Assembly: GCF_963576615.1 (NCBI RefSeq)
Contig: NC_088710.1
Location: 5,126,001 to 5,190,000 of the forward strand
Source: Watersipora subatra
Taxonomy: Eukaryota > Bryozoa > Gymnolaemata > Cheilostomatida > Watersiporidae
Direction: 5' to 3'
Length of the DNA: 64,000 nucleotides
Below the pieces are notes generated by a model that searched no databases, had not been told where the DNA came from, and worked only from the letters and a program-made list of their open reading frames with translations. Each line of letters starts with the position of its first letter. Position 1 is the stretch's first letter. The position numbers were made by a program, and so were the translations under genes. Shown here one piece after another: positions 44,101 to 54,535 of the stretch.

Positions 44101-47100
44101 ATAAGAGCCGTGTTCGTCTGTCTGGAGCCTTGGTTGGAGGTCGGAAAAAAGATTGCGTCACTTGAGTTTCGAACTCGTGACTTTCAGTGCGGTAGACCGA
44201 CACTTCAACCACTGCTTGCTAGCACTCTGGAATAGTTGTAGTTATCACACCTGATGGTCCCTCATGTTATTGCATTGCATGGGATTTCAACTCATTCTAA
44301 TACCATTAGGTGATCCATGATTTGAATTCAATAGCAGAATCATCTCTGTTATAGCCTGCTTTTCACAAAATTAAATATACTGACAGCGGTTCAAGTCGTC
44401 CATTGACACGTTACAGCCAGCTGCTCTAATTTGTGAAACCCAACCCTAAGACAGTGGATTGTATTGTGTTTCAATGTGTCTTATTGACTGTTTCTGTTCT
44501 TTTCGGATCATGACATAAGGGCTTGAACTTGAATATTTTACTCTTCTGGTTCATACGGTATTGTACGCTCTATGCTTCTAGTGCAGCATTCCTATTGTAT
44601 GTTGGTATTGTAGAATGGCAGATTTCTAAAGGTTTTTATGTTATCCGCTGCGTAAACGGATTAAATTTAATTTCATCGATGCTATGACACTACCTTTATG
44701 CTAAAATTGGTGTTACGATTTAATACCAAAGTTTTAAAGCATACAGTTCTTAACAAACACTGTTGGTTGTATCCACGATGGAGCCTGAAGATGCGTGTAT
44801 AACCATGCTTGTTGCAGGGGCTGAGATGATGATTATGGGGGACGTAACATATGGAGCGTGCTGTGTGGATGATCTGACAGCTAAGGCTATGGAGTGTGAT
44901 CTCTTGATACACTATGGCCACAGCTGCCTCGTACCTATCGATAAAACTCATGGAATTAATATGCTCTATATTTTTGTCGATATTAAGATAGACGTTAAGC
45001 ACCTGGTAGATACAGCAGTCTATAACTTTGAGCAAGGGACAAAGATAGTAATGGTCAGCACTATCCAGTTTGTGGCAGCGTTACAAGCTGCAGCTAGAGC
45101 TCTCAAAGAACTGAACTACACGGTTAGTAATTGGTATCCATAGTTAATTTAAGTTGGTCTTTCTTTATAATAGTTGTTTACTCGCTACGCAATGAGGCAA
45201 CAACTCCTATCTCACTTTTTGTTTGTTTTATGTAAACTTTATAAATATATGTTTTTTTTCCACACAATTCTGCTTTTATTTACATAAAATATTGCAAAAT
45301 TTGCAGTTTTATATTATTTTTTAAGGGAAAAGCATTTATGTCTTTCTCTACCCATCAAACGGCTTTAAATAAACAGTAACTGTTTGGTTTTCAAGGTAAT
45401 TCGTGTTGTAGTTGTTTAGTTGTGTGCAAATAAATGTGATGTCTTCTTGAATACTCACACTAGGTGAACTTTGAGTAGATCTGACATTTTGTGATGCAAA
45501 TTGTAACGCGAGTGTATCATTAACTTCCAAGTATCGTATCTTGACAGAGGTTTCAGTTATGCAAGTGTGTTAGTATTTTAATTGGCAAACTAGTGAAGTT
45601 AATTTATGTTTAGTAATACTAGGAACTGATTCTTGTGGATCACTGAAGTCATGTTATCATATTACTGTCCCGATACTCATATAATTAGTGCTTCCAAAGC
45701 TCACCACAAATACTACTGATTCAGATGCGTTCACATCTGGCCGATTTGTTGGAGTTGTGTTTCCGCTGAGAGAGTTGGAACGGCTTCACAACAAACCAAC
45801 TCAAATTCCGACTATACAAAATGGGTCACTTTTTTTGCCAATGAAATACAACGTCGATATCCATTTCATTTGTTTGTATTTTTGGTGCTATCAGTATTGC
45901 GTGATATGATTGGTCAATTCCATGTTGCGCTCTGTCAATGATGGCTGTCAAAATGGACAAACATAGTATGCAGCATTTGACTGATCTTATGTCGGAGACT
46001 GGAAAAAAGCCGGTTTCACAACCCATCTGGTTTTACAACAACCAGACTTTGTTGTTGTGGAAGCCACGCCGATGAATCATTCTGGTGTAAACACACATTT
46101 AGTGTTTGAATATGTTTCCAAGCTGCTATCCGATAAGTTTGTTTTTTACTAGGTTAAAGTACCACAGGCTAAGCCTCTCTCACCCGGTGAAATCTTAGGC
46201 TGTACATCACCTGTAATTGACTCATCTACCGATGCTATTATATATGTGGGCGATGGGAGGTTCCACCTCGAGTCAATTATGATACACAACCCAGAGGTAC
46301 AGGCTTTCAAGTGAGTCGATCTTTATTCACTGTTTTGTTCATGAGCTCTGCCTGGGTTTTGTAACTTTTGAGCTCACTCAAAGCCCAATAATTGCGTTGT
46401 GTTGATATATCAATGTTCTTGCCTAGTCATCGGGCCTTTTGCGCTGAATTGATTAGTTTAACATTTATGTTTTTTTCTATAAATTATTTATTATCGACAC
46501 ATCGAATGTGGCCACTCTCAAGTATTGAACGTGTCACTCAACTGTCTAGTAAATAAACTATGTGTCCAGGGTGAATAGGGAATAATTTAACACATTCATA
46601 ATGAACAAAGGAAAGTACTCTTGCTATTATTACTGCAGCCTCAACAGCAGGTTCATTGGGAGTTGGAACGGCGGAGTTGGATATTTTTACCCGCATATGT
46701 CACTATGCGTGTGAAAATATGCTACCGCTCTCTATAACGCCGCGACGTCAAGGAGAGCGGTAGCGTAATTTTATGCATGCTCAACCATGAGAGCAAGTAA
46801 TTAGCTCTTATTAGTAAGCTTACTCAAATTAGCCATTGGCAGGCTAATGGCAAGTGGCAGGCAACTACCTTATTTCCTGTTTAAAAGCTGGTTTTTAATA
46901 CCTGTGCAACGCCGGGCATTCCGCTAGTATATATATATTGCTAAAGTTGAAATAATTTGTGTGTTTTTGTATTCCTAGTGCATGACTATAACAAAAGGAA
47001 ACTTCTGCATACTCTGATTTTATAATGTTCAAATCCGGATGCTTGGAACGAACATTCAAATAGTACTAAACTTCGCTGACTTGTGCACTACTGCAATAGC

Positions 47101-50100
47101 AGTATGTTATTGCAGTAGTGCAGTAATAGCAGTATGTTATTGCAGTAGTGCAGCAATAGCAATATGTTATTGCTTACAGGCAGCAAAACTTATGTTATTA
47201 TATTAGTAGTAGGATTTGTTGTCACCACATACGTCTTAAAGACAGTTGTACATAAGTACAGTGCACCCCGTGTTACGATGTCCCTGCTATACAGTTTTTT
47301 CGCCTTACAGTGTCGCACATGAGGTTTTTTCGTCTCTGCCATATGGCATCAACAAAAATTTTTCTCGAAATTCAATTTTGGCAGTTGGTGGACTGAATAC
47401 CTTGGAATAACGATGATGCAGATATGCTATTCGCCAAAATCCCTTCTACAACACTTGAAAGAGATACGATGCTCGCCCTCTCTCAGTTCACCGTTATTTG
47501 TTATAAGTTATAGTGAAAATGAAACCGGAAACAGATAGACAATAAAATTTTAGACGATGACAAAATTAAATCCTAGTTTGATAAAATACATCTTAAAACC
47601 TAGCCTTAGGTCTGTGTTTAGTAAGCTAAATTCATTTACTGTAAAACCTCTATTTAAACGCCATGGTGCTCTATTTCTCAACCCTGCCTCTGTAGCGGCG
47701 TTTTTATTAAATGTGAAATTCAAATAGACGGTGGCGTTGTATTTTTCAAATGGCTCATCAGAATTTCGGAAAGCTAAAGCTAAATTTAACCCTTTTATGG
47801 GCGAAGCGAATGTCATCTATATTTTGCACCCTTCTTCGAGTGTTGCGAAGTTAACTTTGTTGGATGCAATAAATCTGTTCTAACTTACTTCCAACCTGTT
47901 GTAGATCTCTAAATAAATATTCATTGGCAAACTGAGAAATATATCTTCCAGTTGATATCTATTGCTTGCAATTAACCTGCGATGATCTTATAGCCTGTGT
48001 TGCAATATGTTGGAACTTTCAATTTTTTATTTCATTCCAAATTTGAAAGCATATTTTTGTTTTATCATAACTATATTTAACGATCTTGCATAAAAGCTCA
48101 TTGCACTCATCGATATGTTTGCTAGTTTGCTGCCAAAACTGGTTTTTCATGTGCAATATAAGAGGAGTTATGAACCTCGAGCCATTGTAAGCCAAGTTTA
48201 GATAATTGCAATGATCGTATCAAATAGTATACCATAAATCTATAAATTTATTAGTTATATAATAATAATCTATCAAATGCTACAAATACATATTCAAGAA
48301 CAAGTGACATAAATAAACGATATTTATTATACATGCAAAAACAAAAATTAACATTTTAGAAAGGAAAATGTTTGCATCGTTTGCTGGGCCAGTTGCGTTC
48401 TGATTGTTGCATTCATTTGGCGCCATTTCATCTTCTGGCTGTTTAATACCTTCCACAGTGTCTGCTGGCCTCAAATCTTATGCACTGCTGAACTAGTCGA
48501 TATTAGCGCCAAACTTCTTAGCAGAGCAAAAATTTTACGCGTTGCTATTTGGAAAACTTTACGTGAGAATAATGATTAACTTTTAGACGCACGCGCGCTA
48601 AGCACACATTTATAGCCTGAAAATAGTATTACAGAGTCCATCATAATTGTAAACCATTTTTCCCATACATCGAAGTATCAAGACAGTGTTAAACAAGGAA
48701 CCGCTATTAGCCTGATAAAGTTATTAATTATTTCTCTGGTGTTGCTTTCAAAGTTTTAAAGGAAAAACCCTAAGTTTTGGAGTTAGACAATAGACTTCAA
48801 TACGAACGACAACCACAAAAGACTTAATTGTTATTGATATAACTGAGTCATTATTAGCATCATTTTTTTTGGGCACTTTTCTACTGATCACTTGCTATTA
48901 TGGGTTCGTAAAGATCAAAACATGTCAAAGTGGTGGTCAAATAAAGGTGGCAGTCAATTAAAGGTTTTACAGTAAATTAAATTCAAAAAATTATGTTGTA
49001 CGTCTGTCTTGAAGGTAAGAGCTCCCTATGGTACGTACTCCACATAGTATATTGTAATGTTACACTTTATTGCAGATCATAACCTCTAAATACACTTAAG
49101 TTACTGTAGTACTAAATTACTAAGGTTAACATACTATTTTGTTACTAATTTTTAATATGTACGGTATAATTGTACATAAAATTTTGATGATTTTATTAGC
49201 GGGCGTTTGCATTAGGTAATTACAATAAGTTTCTATACCCTCTACGACATTTTTGCCTCATAATGCCAACACCAGAATGAATTAATGTCGTATGGCAGAG
49301 GTCCGCTGTACTAAACAAAAGAAACGTTGCGGTAATAATGCATCCGCCTCGCAAATAAAATTATTTTTTATTTACTGAGGAGATAGTTGACTACATAATT
49401 ATAATGGTTGTACTTGGTGTCCGCCGTTACCCTGTGCTGTTGGCTCATACGCAAGCACTATGGGAGATGTCTCCGCAGAGAGATTGCATACATAATTCTA
49501 TCTTTCCCGTTGCCATTTTTATAAATTGTTTAGACTTTTCACTGTCATGTCTTCAATAATGACGCAATTCTACTAATTATTCTTAAAGATGAACTTTAAC
49601 ACAATTATAGTAGATATTATCAGAAAGATCGATATTTTTCTATCAGTTGAGATTTTCTTTATGCTTTAGGTGATTTGAGTGCCAGGATGTTTCAAGATTA
49701 AAATTGATAAAACTTCATCACGATTAAAACGCTTAGAAAAAAAATACGTGTGAAATGATGTCACTAGTTGTTATCATTGCTATAGCTGATATCGGCTTTT
49801 TCATTCAGGTTACAGCATTATGCGTCTCTATTCTGTTGATCTCTTAGCAACTATAGATGTCATTATCGCACTTTTGCTTGATCTGAGTGTTTTAATCGCG
49901 ATGAAGTTTTATCGATTTGAATCTTGGAACATCCTGGCAATAAGATCATCCCAAAAATCAAAAACAATTGCAGCTGATAGAAAAAAGCCGATACTTTCTG
50001 ATAAAGTTAAGTAAAATAATGTGCTAATTCATTTTTAAAATAGGCACTTTGTAAACCTCTCTACTGATTCTTAACTGTCTGTCTTTATTTTCTTTTGACA

Positions 50101-51278
50101 AAAATAGTCATAAATTCGGTAGGATTGGTTACTAGTCCATTGCTGCTCTTTTGACGATTACACAATGGGCGATTACACAATGGGCTTTTGGTTGGCTACG
50201 AGACAGGAAGGTTTACAGTTGTCTCTGTGCAATAGTGTTGGCTGCATATTTTTAGGCGGAATGCAGTAGTTTTTGTCTTGATTGAGGTACATGAGGGCAC
50301 ATGATAGCTGAATTGATTAGTGTTCATTGACAGTAGATACCGTAGTGCATCTTTAAAAACCAGAGTCTGATATTGTCATACATAGTTTTAGGTTTATAGG
50401 CTTTGATCTTTGCTTATAACAGATTTTGTTCGTGTTCCCTAAAGTTTACCAAATCAATCACAGATCACTGAAAGCAATATGGAGAGGATAACTCCAAGTT
50501 TGTGTATGTCGAGGACTAAATGAGTGTTTACTACGCAACTAATTTATGATAAAGTTTTTGTTTTTATCATGCATTCCTATCTTTGGTGCATGTATGTAAT
50601 ATATTGGCGACACCATCGTAATCTATGAGTTTTATAAAGCAAGGTTCAACAAAAGCATTAATCACAAAGCCTTTATCATTCAACGTTGGATGAAGTTATC
50701 TTATCAGCTCTGTGATGTGATAATCTGCAAGTCTGTATTTGAGAATAAGGCTTATTATATCCTATAGGTACGATCCTTATGGAAAAAGCTTCACGCGAGA
50801 ATACTATGACACTCAGTTGATGCACAAAAACCGTCAAGCTGCCATAGCCAAGGCTTCAACAGCTCAAACATTTGGTCTTATACTCGGCACCCTTGGCCGG
50901 CAGGGCTCTACCACTATATTTGAAAATCTGAAGCAGAGTTTGTCCGAGTGTGGACGTCAATATGTGATGGTTCTCTTATCTGAGATCTTTCCTGACAAAC
51001 TGAAACAATTTAGTAATGTCGACGCTTGGGTGCAGGTGGCATGCCCAAGGCTCTCTATAGACTGGGGTACAGCGTTTAGTAAGCCTTTACTTACGCCGTA
51101 TGAAGCCTCGGTTGCCTTACAAAAGTGTCAATGGAGACAAAGATATCCTATGGACTTTTATGCTTATGACAGCGCTGGAAATTGGACAGTAAACCATGAG
51201 AACAACCGGCCGGCACGTACTAGACCAACCCGCAAACATGTTAGCATTCGTGTGGAGAATCTAGCCGCTACCTCATGA
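37943..51278 (+). CDS. DPH1: DPH1, 2-(3-amino-3-carboxypropyl)histidine synthase subunit 1, complete, four exons
   Basis: Cytosolic radical-SAM-like enzyme subunit. With DPH2 it transfers the 3-amino-3-carboxypropyl group of S-adenosylmethionine to a His of elongation factor 2, the first step of diphthamide synthesis. Exons 37943-38168, 44818-45122, 46153-46310 and 50768-51278 (226, 305, 158, 511 nt) join in phase to 1200 nt, 399 codons plus TGA. Seen: [13 protein letters not shown], then [102 protein letters not shown]. The three cysteines that hold the 4Fe-4S cluster in the family are in GACC, LGCTSP and VACPRL. It is about 40 residues shorter than the human protein, mainly at the two ends. 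The acceptor ttgcag lies five bases before the ATG, so there is an upstream 5' UTR exon that was not located. The introns carry most of the window's nested transposons. Confidence 0.96.
38905..40370. mobile_element. TA-flanked TIR transposon, family A, copy 1 (pogo/Tigger-like?)
   Basis: Ends TACCGTAAAACCCTAATTGA and TCAATTGAAGGTTTTACGGT, inverted counterparts starting and ending in TA. Subterminal blocks GGCGTTCAAATAGAGG recur at both ends. Inside, at 39880-40115, a ~125-bp segment (AAACAAGGA..., GGTGTTGCTTTCAAAGTT) is tandemly duplicated. Two other copies are at 47637 and 58271. The minus strand holds a decayed coding segment. TA ends and the size of the encoded remnant suggest a Tc1/mariner-type, perhaps pogo/Tigger, origin; that assignment is inference. 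Confidence 0.8.
39650..39800 (-). pseudogene. decayed transposon protein fragment in family A copy 1
   Basis: Minus-strand peptide with NID, a TAG stop, then [20 protein letters not shown] and SIKSNNQ. It aligns with the minus-strand frames at 60016-60267 (DWFRSAEEELKPEDIVEGIG, SIESNNQ) and 48350-48510. Conservation as peptide across three copies suggests it was once the acidic C-terminal part of the element's protein. The stop makes this copy non-functional. Confidence 0.6.
40628..40845 (+). repeat. tRNA-derived SINE, copy 3
   Basis: Head AGTGCCCTGGCAGTCTGGTG, GGATCATTAGGCGTAATAAG, CAATTATTCTGAAATGCGGC, an A-box-like GTGATCGAGTGTTGGT, a good B box GGTTCGAATCC (about 40759), and an end GACATGGCTCTTATTATAGT. 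This is the best-preserved plus-strand copy. Confidence 0.88.
41424..41461. repeat. perfect 17-bp hairpin
   Basis: CTACTAATTCTTTTGTC, loop TGCT, then its exact reverse complement. Confidence 0.9.
42005..42914. mobile_element. TA-flanked TIR element, family E, copy 1
   Basis: Left end TACAGTAGACGCTTCTACAA followed by CGTAAATAATCCATTCCAGG. Right end ACGTTATAGGAATGTCTACTGTA (only TGTCTACTGTA is the terminal inverted part). A related start lies at 56332. A minus-strand SINE-like segment (42430-42590) is nested inside. No transposase recognised. Confidence 0.7.
42430..42590 (-). repeat. SINE-like segment nested in family E element
   Basis: The minus strand carries the tRNA-like order seen in the SINE pair at 43890-44270: a region reading GGCGATCGATTGGTGCAGG, then a degenerate box region, then a tail with ACAAACAGATAAACATGGCT. 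More diverged than the other copies. Confidence 0.5.
43890..44092 (-). repeat. tRNA-derived SINE, copy 4 (minus)
   Basis: On the minus strand: ACTAGTACGCTGGCAGGCCA head, CAATTATTCTTCAATTTATA, A-box-like GGTGATCGAGTGGTGCAGTT, GGTAGCATGCCTGTCTGC, B-box-like GGGTTCAATTCC, tail GACTTCAGACAGACAGACAA. Its A- and B-box spacing is close to a tRNA, making it the clearest tRNA-like copy. Confidence 0.85.
44093..44275 (-). repeat. tRNA-derived SINE, copy 5 (minus, in tandem with copy 4)
   Basis: The minus strand carries CATCAGGTGTGATAACTACA, CACTGAAAGTCACGAGTTCG with B-box-like GAGTTCGAAACTC, and a tail with CAGACAGACGAACACGGCTC ending TTATTATAGCAAAG. It abuts copy 4 in the same orientation. Confidence 0.78.
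44818..45122 (+). CDS. DPH1: DPH1 exon 2
   Basis: Acceptor cttgttgcag at 44817; the first two bases complete the split Gly. Encodes [15 protein letters not shown] with the first cluster Cys, then [11 protein letters not shown] and [13 protein letters not shown]. The donor ACACG|GTTAGT at 45123 leaves in phase 0. The open frame upstream of the acceptor (44763-44817) is intron. Confidence 0.95.
45123..46152 (+). other. DPH1 intron 2, nothing recognised
   Basis: 1.0 kb of AT-rich sequence. Open frames at 45348-45530, 45688-45909 and 45826-46026 overlap on both strands and show no family motif. Confidence 0.5.
46153..46310 (+). CDS. DPH1: DPH1 exon 3
   Basis: Acceptor ttttttactag at 46152, donor TTTCAA|GTGAGT at 46311. 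158 nt, encodes [20 protein letters not shown] (second cluster Cys), [11 protein letters not shown] and NPEVQAF. Too short and stop-flanked to stand out as an open frame. Confidence 0.94.
47098..47170. repeat. 30-bp tandem repeat, ~2.5 copies
   Basis: Unit AATAGCAGTATGTTATTGCA followed by GTAGTGCAGT, with small changes in the last copy. Confidence 0.85.
47637..48974. mobile_element. TIR transposon, family A, copy 2, nested
   Basis: Ends TACTGTAAAACCTCTATTTA and TTAAAGGTTTTACAGTA. Colinear with copy 1 (CTCTATTTCTCAACCCT, CAAATGGCTCATCAGAATTT, CTTGCAATTAACCTGCGATG, AAACAAGGAACCGCTATTAG). It has one copy of the segment duplicated in copy 1. It sits inside family F, so it is the younger insertion. 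Confidence 0.85.
48350..48510 (-). pseudogene. decayed transposon protein fragment in family A copy 2
   Basis: The minus-strand peptide [20 protein letters not shown] with NNQNA aligns to the same region in copies 1 and 3. Stops lie at the NID position shared with copy 1 and shortly after. Confidence 0.55.
49612..50012. repeat. foldback element, family D, copy 3
   Basis: Left end TATTATCAGAAAGATCGATA and GGTGATTTGAGTGCCAGGAT. Right end ACATCCTGGCAATAAGATCA, then GCCGATACTTTCTGATAAAG. The inner block is in the reverse sense, CTATAGATGTCATTATCGC. This is the best-preserved symmetrical copy. Confidence 0.75.
50768..51278 (+). CDS. DPH1: DPH1 exon 4 (last)
   Basis: Acceptor atcctatag at 50767. 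Encodes [55 protein letters not shown] (third cluster Cys), PLLTPYEA and [10 protein letters not shown]. Ends with a short basic tail and TGA at 51276. The Cys-rich C-terminal tail seen in mammals is absent. No canonical AATAAA was found close downstream. Confidence 0.96.
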
Positions 51279-51954
51279 TTGTTTCATCCCTTTGTTTGAA
51301 GCGATTTGCATCATACTGGTGATTTACGCAATTCTGTGCATCTATTTTCATCATGTATTTGTTATCATAATTTTAATCTCACATTGTTTCACAAATTTAT
51401 ATTTAAGAAGCTTATGCCTAGATCTTGTAATTAATTACACCAACATCCATTTGTAAGGACCTTGAACATCATACATGTCAATAGTAGTTTTATTAATGTT
51501 TTTTCCTTGTTTTAAAATTTTGTTATGAAACTTCAGAGGCAAACCTTATAATGCTAAGCGATAACTAAATTTATTGAGATTCCAACACAGGTCGTTCCAA
51601 GGTCGTTCCTGATTAGTTAGTACGTTTCTAATCAAGGGGAGAGCAAGTTAAAAATAATGCTGGATGGGGTCATTCTACCAGCTTTAACAGAGTAAACTCT
51701 ATGTGCTTAATGGTAGTTATAAAATATATTGCGGGAATGATAACTCCAAAAAGATACGCAAGTTTTTTTACTCACCACGGCAGGGCAGCTGTTTGTCTCT
51801 TGAGTGCTTTTCAGAATAACGGAGGTGTTTATTTCAGCTACCTTTCTCTCTCTCTCTTAGAGTTGGTCGTTACAACAATGACTGTCTTACGGTTTAGACT
51901 TTAGGCACCATTTTCATAAAACTGCATACAAAAGGTATTAAAGAGCATTTGCTT
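51279..51954. other. 3' flank of DPH1, nothing recognised
   Basis: Should include the DPH1 3' UTR. No clear polyadenylation hexamer, RNA gene or repeat identified. Confidence 0.4.
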
Positions 51955-52134
51955 CTGCATTACTAGAGTACCTCTCTTACCTGCATTACTAGAGTACCTC
52001 TCTTACCTGCATTACTAGAGTACCTCTCTTACCTGCATTACTAGAGTACCTCTCTTACCTGCATTACTAGAGTACCTCTCTTACCTGCATTACTAGAGTA
52101 CCTCTCTTACCTGCATTACTAGAGTACCTCTCTT
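51955..52134. repeat. 26-bp minisatellite, 7 copies
   Basis: Seven nearly identical units of ATTACTAGAGTACCTCTCTT plus ACCTGC. The very low divergence between units implies recent expansion. Confidence 0.97.
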
Positions 52135-53270
52135 GGCAGTACAGATTTGTAATCTAGTTGACAGGAAAAGATCCAATTACACTGGCATTTTTGGTCTGCT
52201 GCAATGGCTAGCCAGAGAACAAGTTTATCTATCTCCCTTTGAGTTTGGCCACGGCCCATCTTTTGGGAAGTCCAATCAGACTCTTGTTGGGTATTTTACT
52301 TCATTCAAGCAAGATGCTCAGATTCACCCCCAGTTCTGGATTAGATGCAGGCAACCCAACCCATGGTGCAAGTTGTGTCGGTATTCATGGTTAAAAAACC
52401 GCCATGAAGGTAGCTACATCGTCTCCTTGATTATCTGATACATAGCAGACACGAGTACCTAACCATTCATCTAGTTACTGTGGTGTGTTAATTAAATTGA
52501 TATCATCACATTTTATTTGAACTTTTTATGAGAAACAAGCTCTGTTTATTGCTCATATCACCAAAGACTAGGGTGACTCTCTGTGCATAATGTGTGGAGT
52601 TTTGTACAGACGCTTAATCATACTCGTTTTGTTTTACAACTAACGTTAATTATTACATGACAGATATTTTATTGTTACATATTAACTGTTTTCATATGTT
52701 TTGCTATTAGAAGAGCTATTACAAAATTAAATAGTTGAAAGAATTGGTTTAAAGCTGTCATCTACCAGCTCAGATGTCCTAGATTCTGCTGAAATTGTTA
52801 TGCAACTCCAGTTGGTGTTTCGAAGTCTCAGCTCTATCACAAGTCACTCAGTTTGTATCCCTGAATGAACTCATTATTTCTATAAAAACTTGTTTACTGT
52901 TTGAGCAGATTTAAAAGTGATAGCAAATTAGTGCATCACTACAAAGACAAATTATTGTAGCATACCATAATGTTTGCTCCTGTTGTCTTCCGCGCAACAC
53001 AGTGAGCTGATATCAGAGCCTTCGTTTTGGGTCCAGCCAGTGTCATAACACTAAACATTAGGTTTGGCACTTTTGGTAATTTAAGTATGATTAAGGGTTG
53101 GTTTCAGTTCCTACAGCAGGCTTTTATTACAAATGTAAGTCCAGTAGGTTGTATTAAGAGAAGCGTTGAGTGCAGCACACTTTGTTGGTGTTATCAGCAA
53201 AGAGTGATACAAATGAGCCAATAATATAGAGTTGTCCTCTTTTTCGTTACAGATTGAGCTTCAGTATGAT

Positions 53271-53309
53271 CCATAGATACAGTAAACCCAGGGTTTACTA
53301 TATCTATGG
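53271..53309. repeat. 19-bp inverted repeat
   Basis: CCATAGATACAGTAAACCC and GGGTTTACTATATCTATGG pair with one mismatch around a single base, so this is effectively a palindrome or cruciform-type site. Confidence 0.85.
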
Positions 53310-54269
53310 TATGATCACCTCATGGTGCGCTGGGGTCCTCGTGTTTGCGTTACTAGATAATTCCGGCAGAGTCGTAATCGTAGTTGATTTCTATGTATCG
53401 AGTTCTAGCGTTGTTGTAGGCTTTACATTATCCCCAGCGATTCCAATGACTTTAACGACCGCTTCTACGTAGCTTACGATCAGTAACATTTAAAACTCGG
53501 CGGTTCTGTGTACCGTACCGACAATGTTGTGAGCCTTAGCTACATAGTAAAAACGACCTTTGCTATGTTGAAGCCCCAATGTGCGTTGTTTGTACAGTCT
53601 AGTATAGTGTAAACTGAGAACTTAAAAACACGTTCACTAAGTGAGTCGAAATTATGTGAATCGCCGTTAAGTACACGCTTGAAATGCTGCAATTATGGTC
53701 CTAATTGCGCACTACACAGCTTTGATGCGTAGTTTTTCATTTAGAGTATCGTCTATTCGGGTCACCCACGGTTTGTAGTTGAATTGGACAAAATGCCACC
53801 GAACACTCTATTTTCGTTTGTATAATTCTGGACAACTTAAGCATTGTTGCTTAAAAATAATTTTTCATTAAATCAATTGCATGTTGAAAGTTACTGTTTA
53901 CCATATAATCTATTGATTTTGTACTGTTATGGGTGGATATGGGAGGATTATGTTATGCACAACTAATCCGAATCCACACACAACATCAATGTTGAATTTT
54001 CTGTCATTTTATGTTAACTTTTTCAGTTTGTGCACTTTTGCTTAGCTGGTGTGAACTGAATAGATCATTACTGGTTCAGGTAATAGTGAAGGTGTTAAGC
54101 TATAACTGTAAGCAATACTGATATTTACCAGTAAAATATAGCCTACTTCTTTATTTTATAAGTCAAACAATTAACATACACAATTAACGAGGTTTTAAAC
54201 AATAAAAATGACGAAAGGTCAAAATAGCCAATAAAAGTTATACCCTTACTGGAATGGTCGTCCATGTTT

Positions 54270-54535
54270 GCTTGCTCGGTCCCGTACGGCAGCAAGTTTC
54301 GACAGTCGAACGAAAGTCGTGGCAGTCCTCAAACAAAGAGGCTGGGCAGTTGAAATGGTGAAGTAAAAGAAGCTCAGCTGATGATCGAGAAGGAGGCTTC
54401 GTAGGCAGGGTCAGTAGAGGCTCTGCAGATGCAAAAGAAGGAGTTCAACAGGTGCCGAAGAAAGAGACTCTACAGGCAGAGGGAAATAAAAGAGCTTCGG
54501 CAGGCCCTCGGAAAGAGAGGGAGAGAGAGAGAGAG
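54270..54535. other. purine-rich, higher-GC patch
   Basis: Richer in G and A than the flanks, with repeated short blocks (AGGCTT, AAAGAG, GCAGG) and a terminal (GA)n run. No long open frame or splice signal gives it a product. It could be a transcribed leader or an old repeat. Confidence 0.35.

Larger units (their letters stand above)
38169..44817 (+). other. DPH1 intron 1, repeat-rich
   Basis: 6.6 kb holding family A copy 1, a SINE (40628-40845), a perfect hairpin (41424-41461), a TIR element (42005-42914), and a head-to-tail pair of minus-strand SINEs (43890-44270). The open frame at 42999-43328 has no family signature. Confidence 0.65.
47257..49310. mobile_element. TIR element, family F, interrupted by family A copy 2
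   Basis: Left end TACAGTGCACCCCGTGTTAC. The right end, inverted, reads TACAGCGGACCTCTGCC; the first 13 bases agree at 10 positions. Remove the nested element (47637-48974) and the host element is about 716 bp. Subterminal regions are related through ATGTCG/CGACAT motifs. Class unknown; TA ends suggest a TA-target element. Confidence 0.6.
46311..50767 (+). other. DPH1 intron 3, repeat-rich
   Basis: 4.5 kb with an isolated repeat end at 46900-46925 (GCAACGCCGGGCATTCCGC), a short 30-bp tandem repeat (47098-47170), a nested transposon pair (47257-49310) and foldback copy D3 (49612-50012). No gene seen in the rest. Confidence 0.65.

Noticed and set aside
52133..52438. 101-codon plus-strand frame after the 26-bp minisatellite
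   Set aside because: Starts at TTG, partly repeat-derived, and no domain or family recognised; other chance frames here reach similar length.
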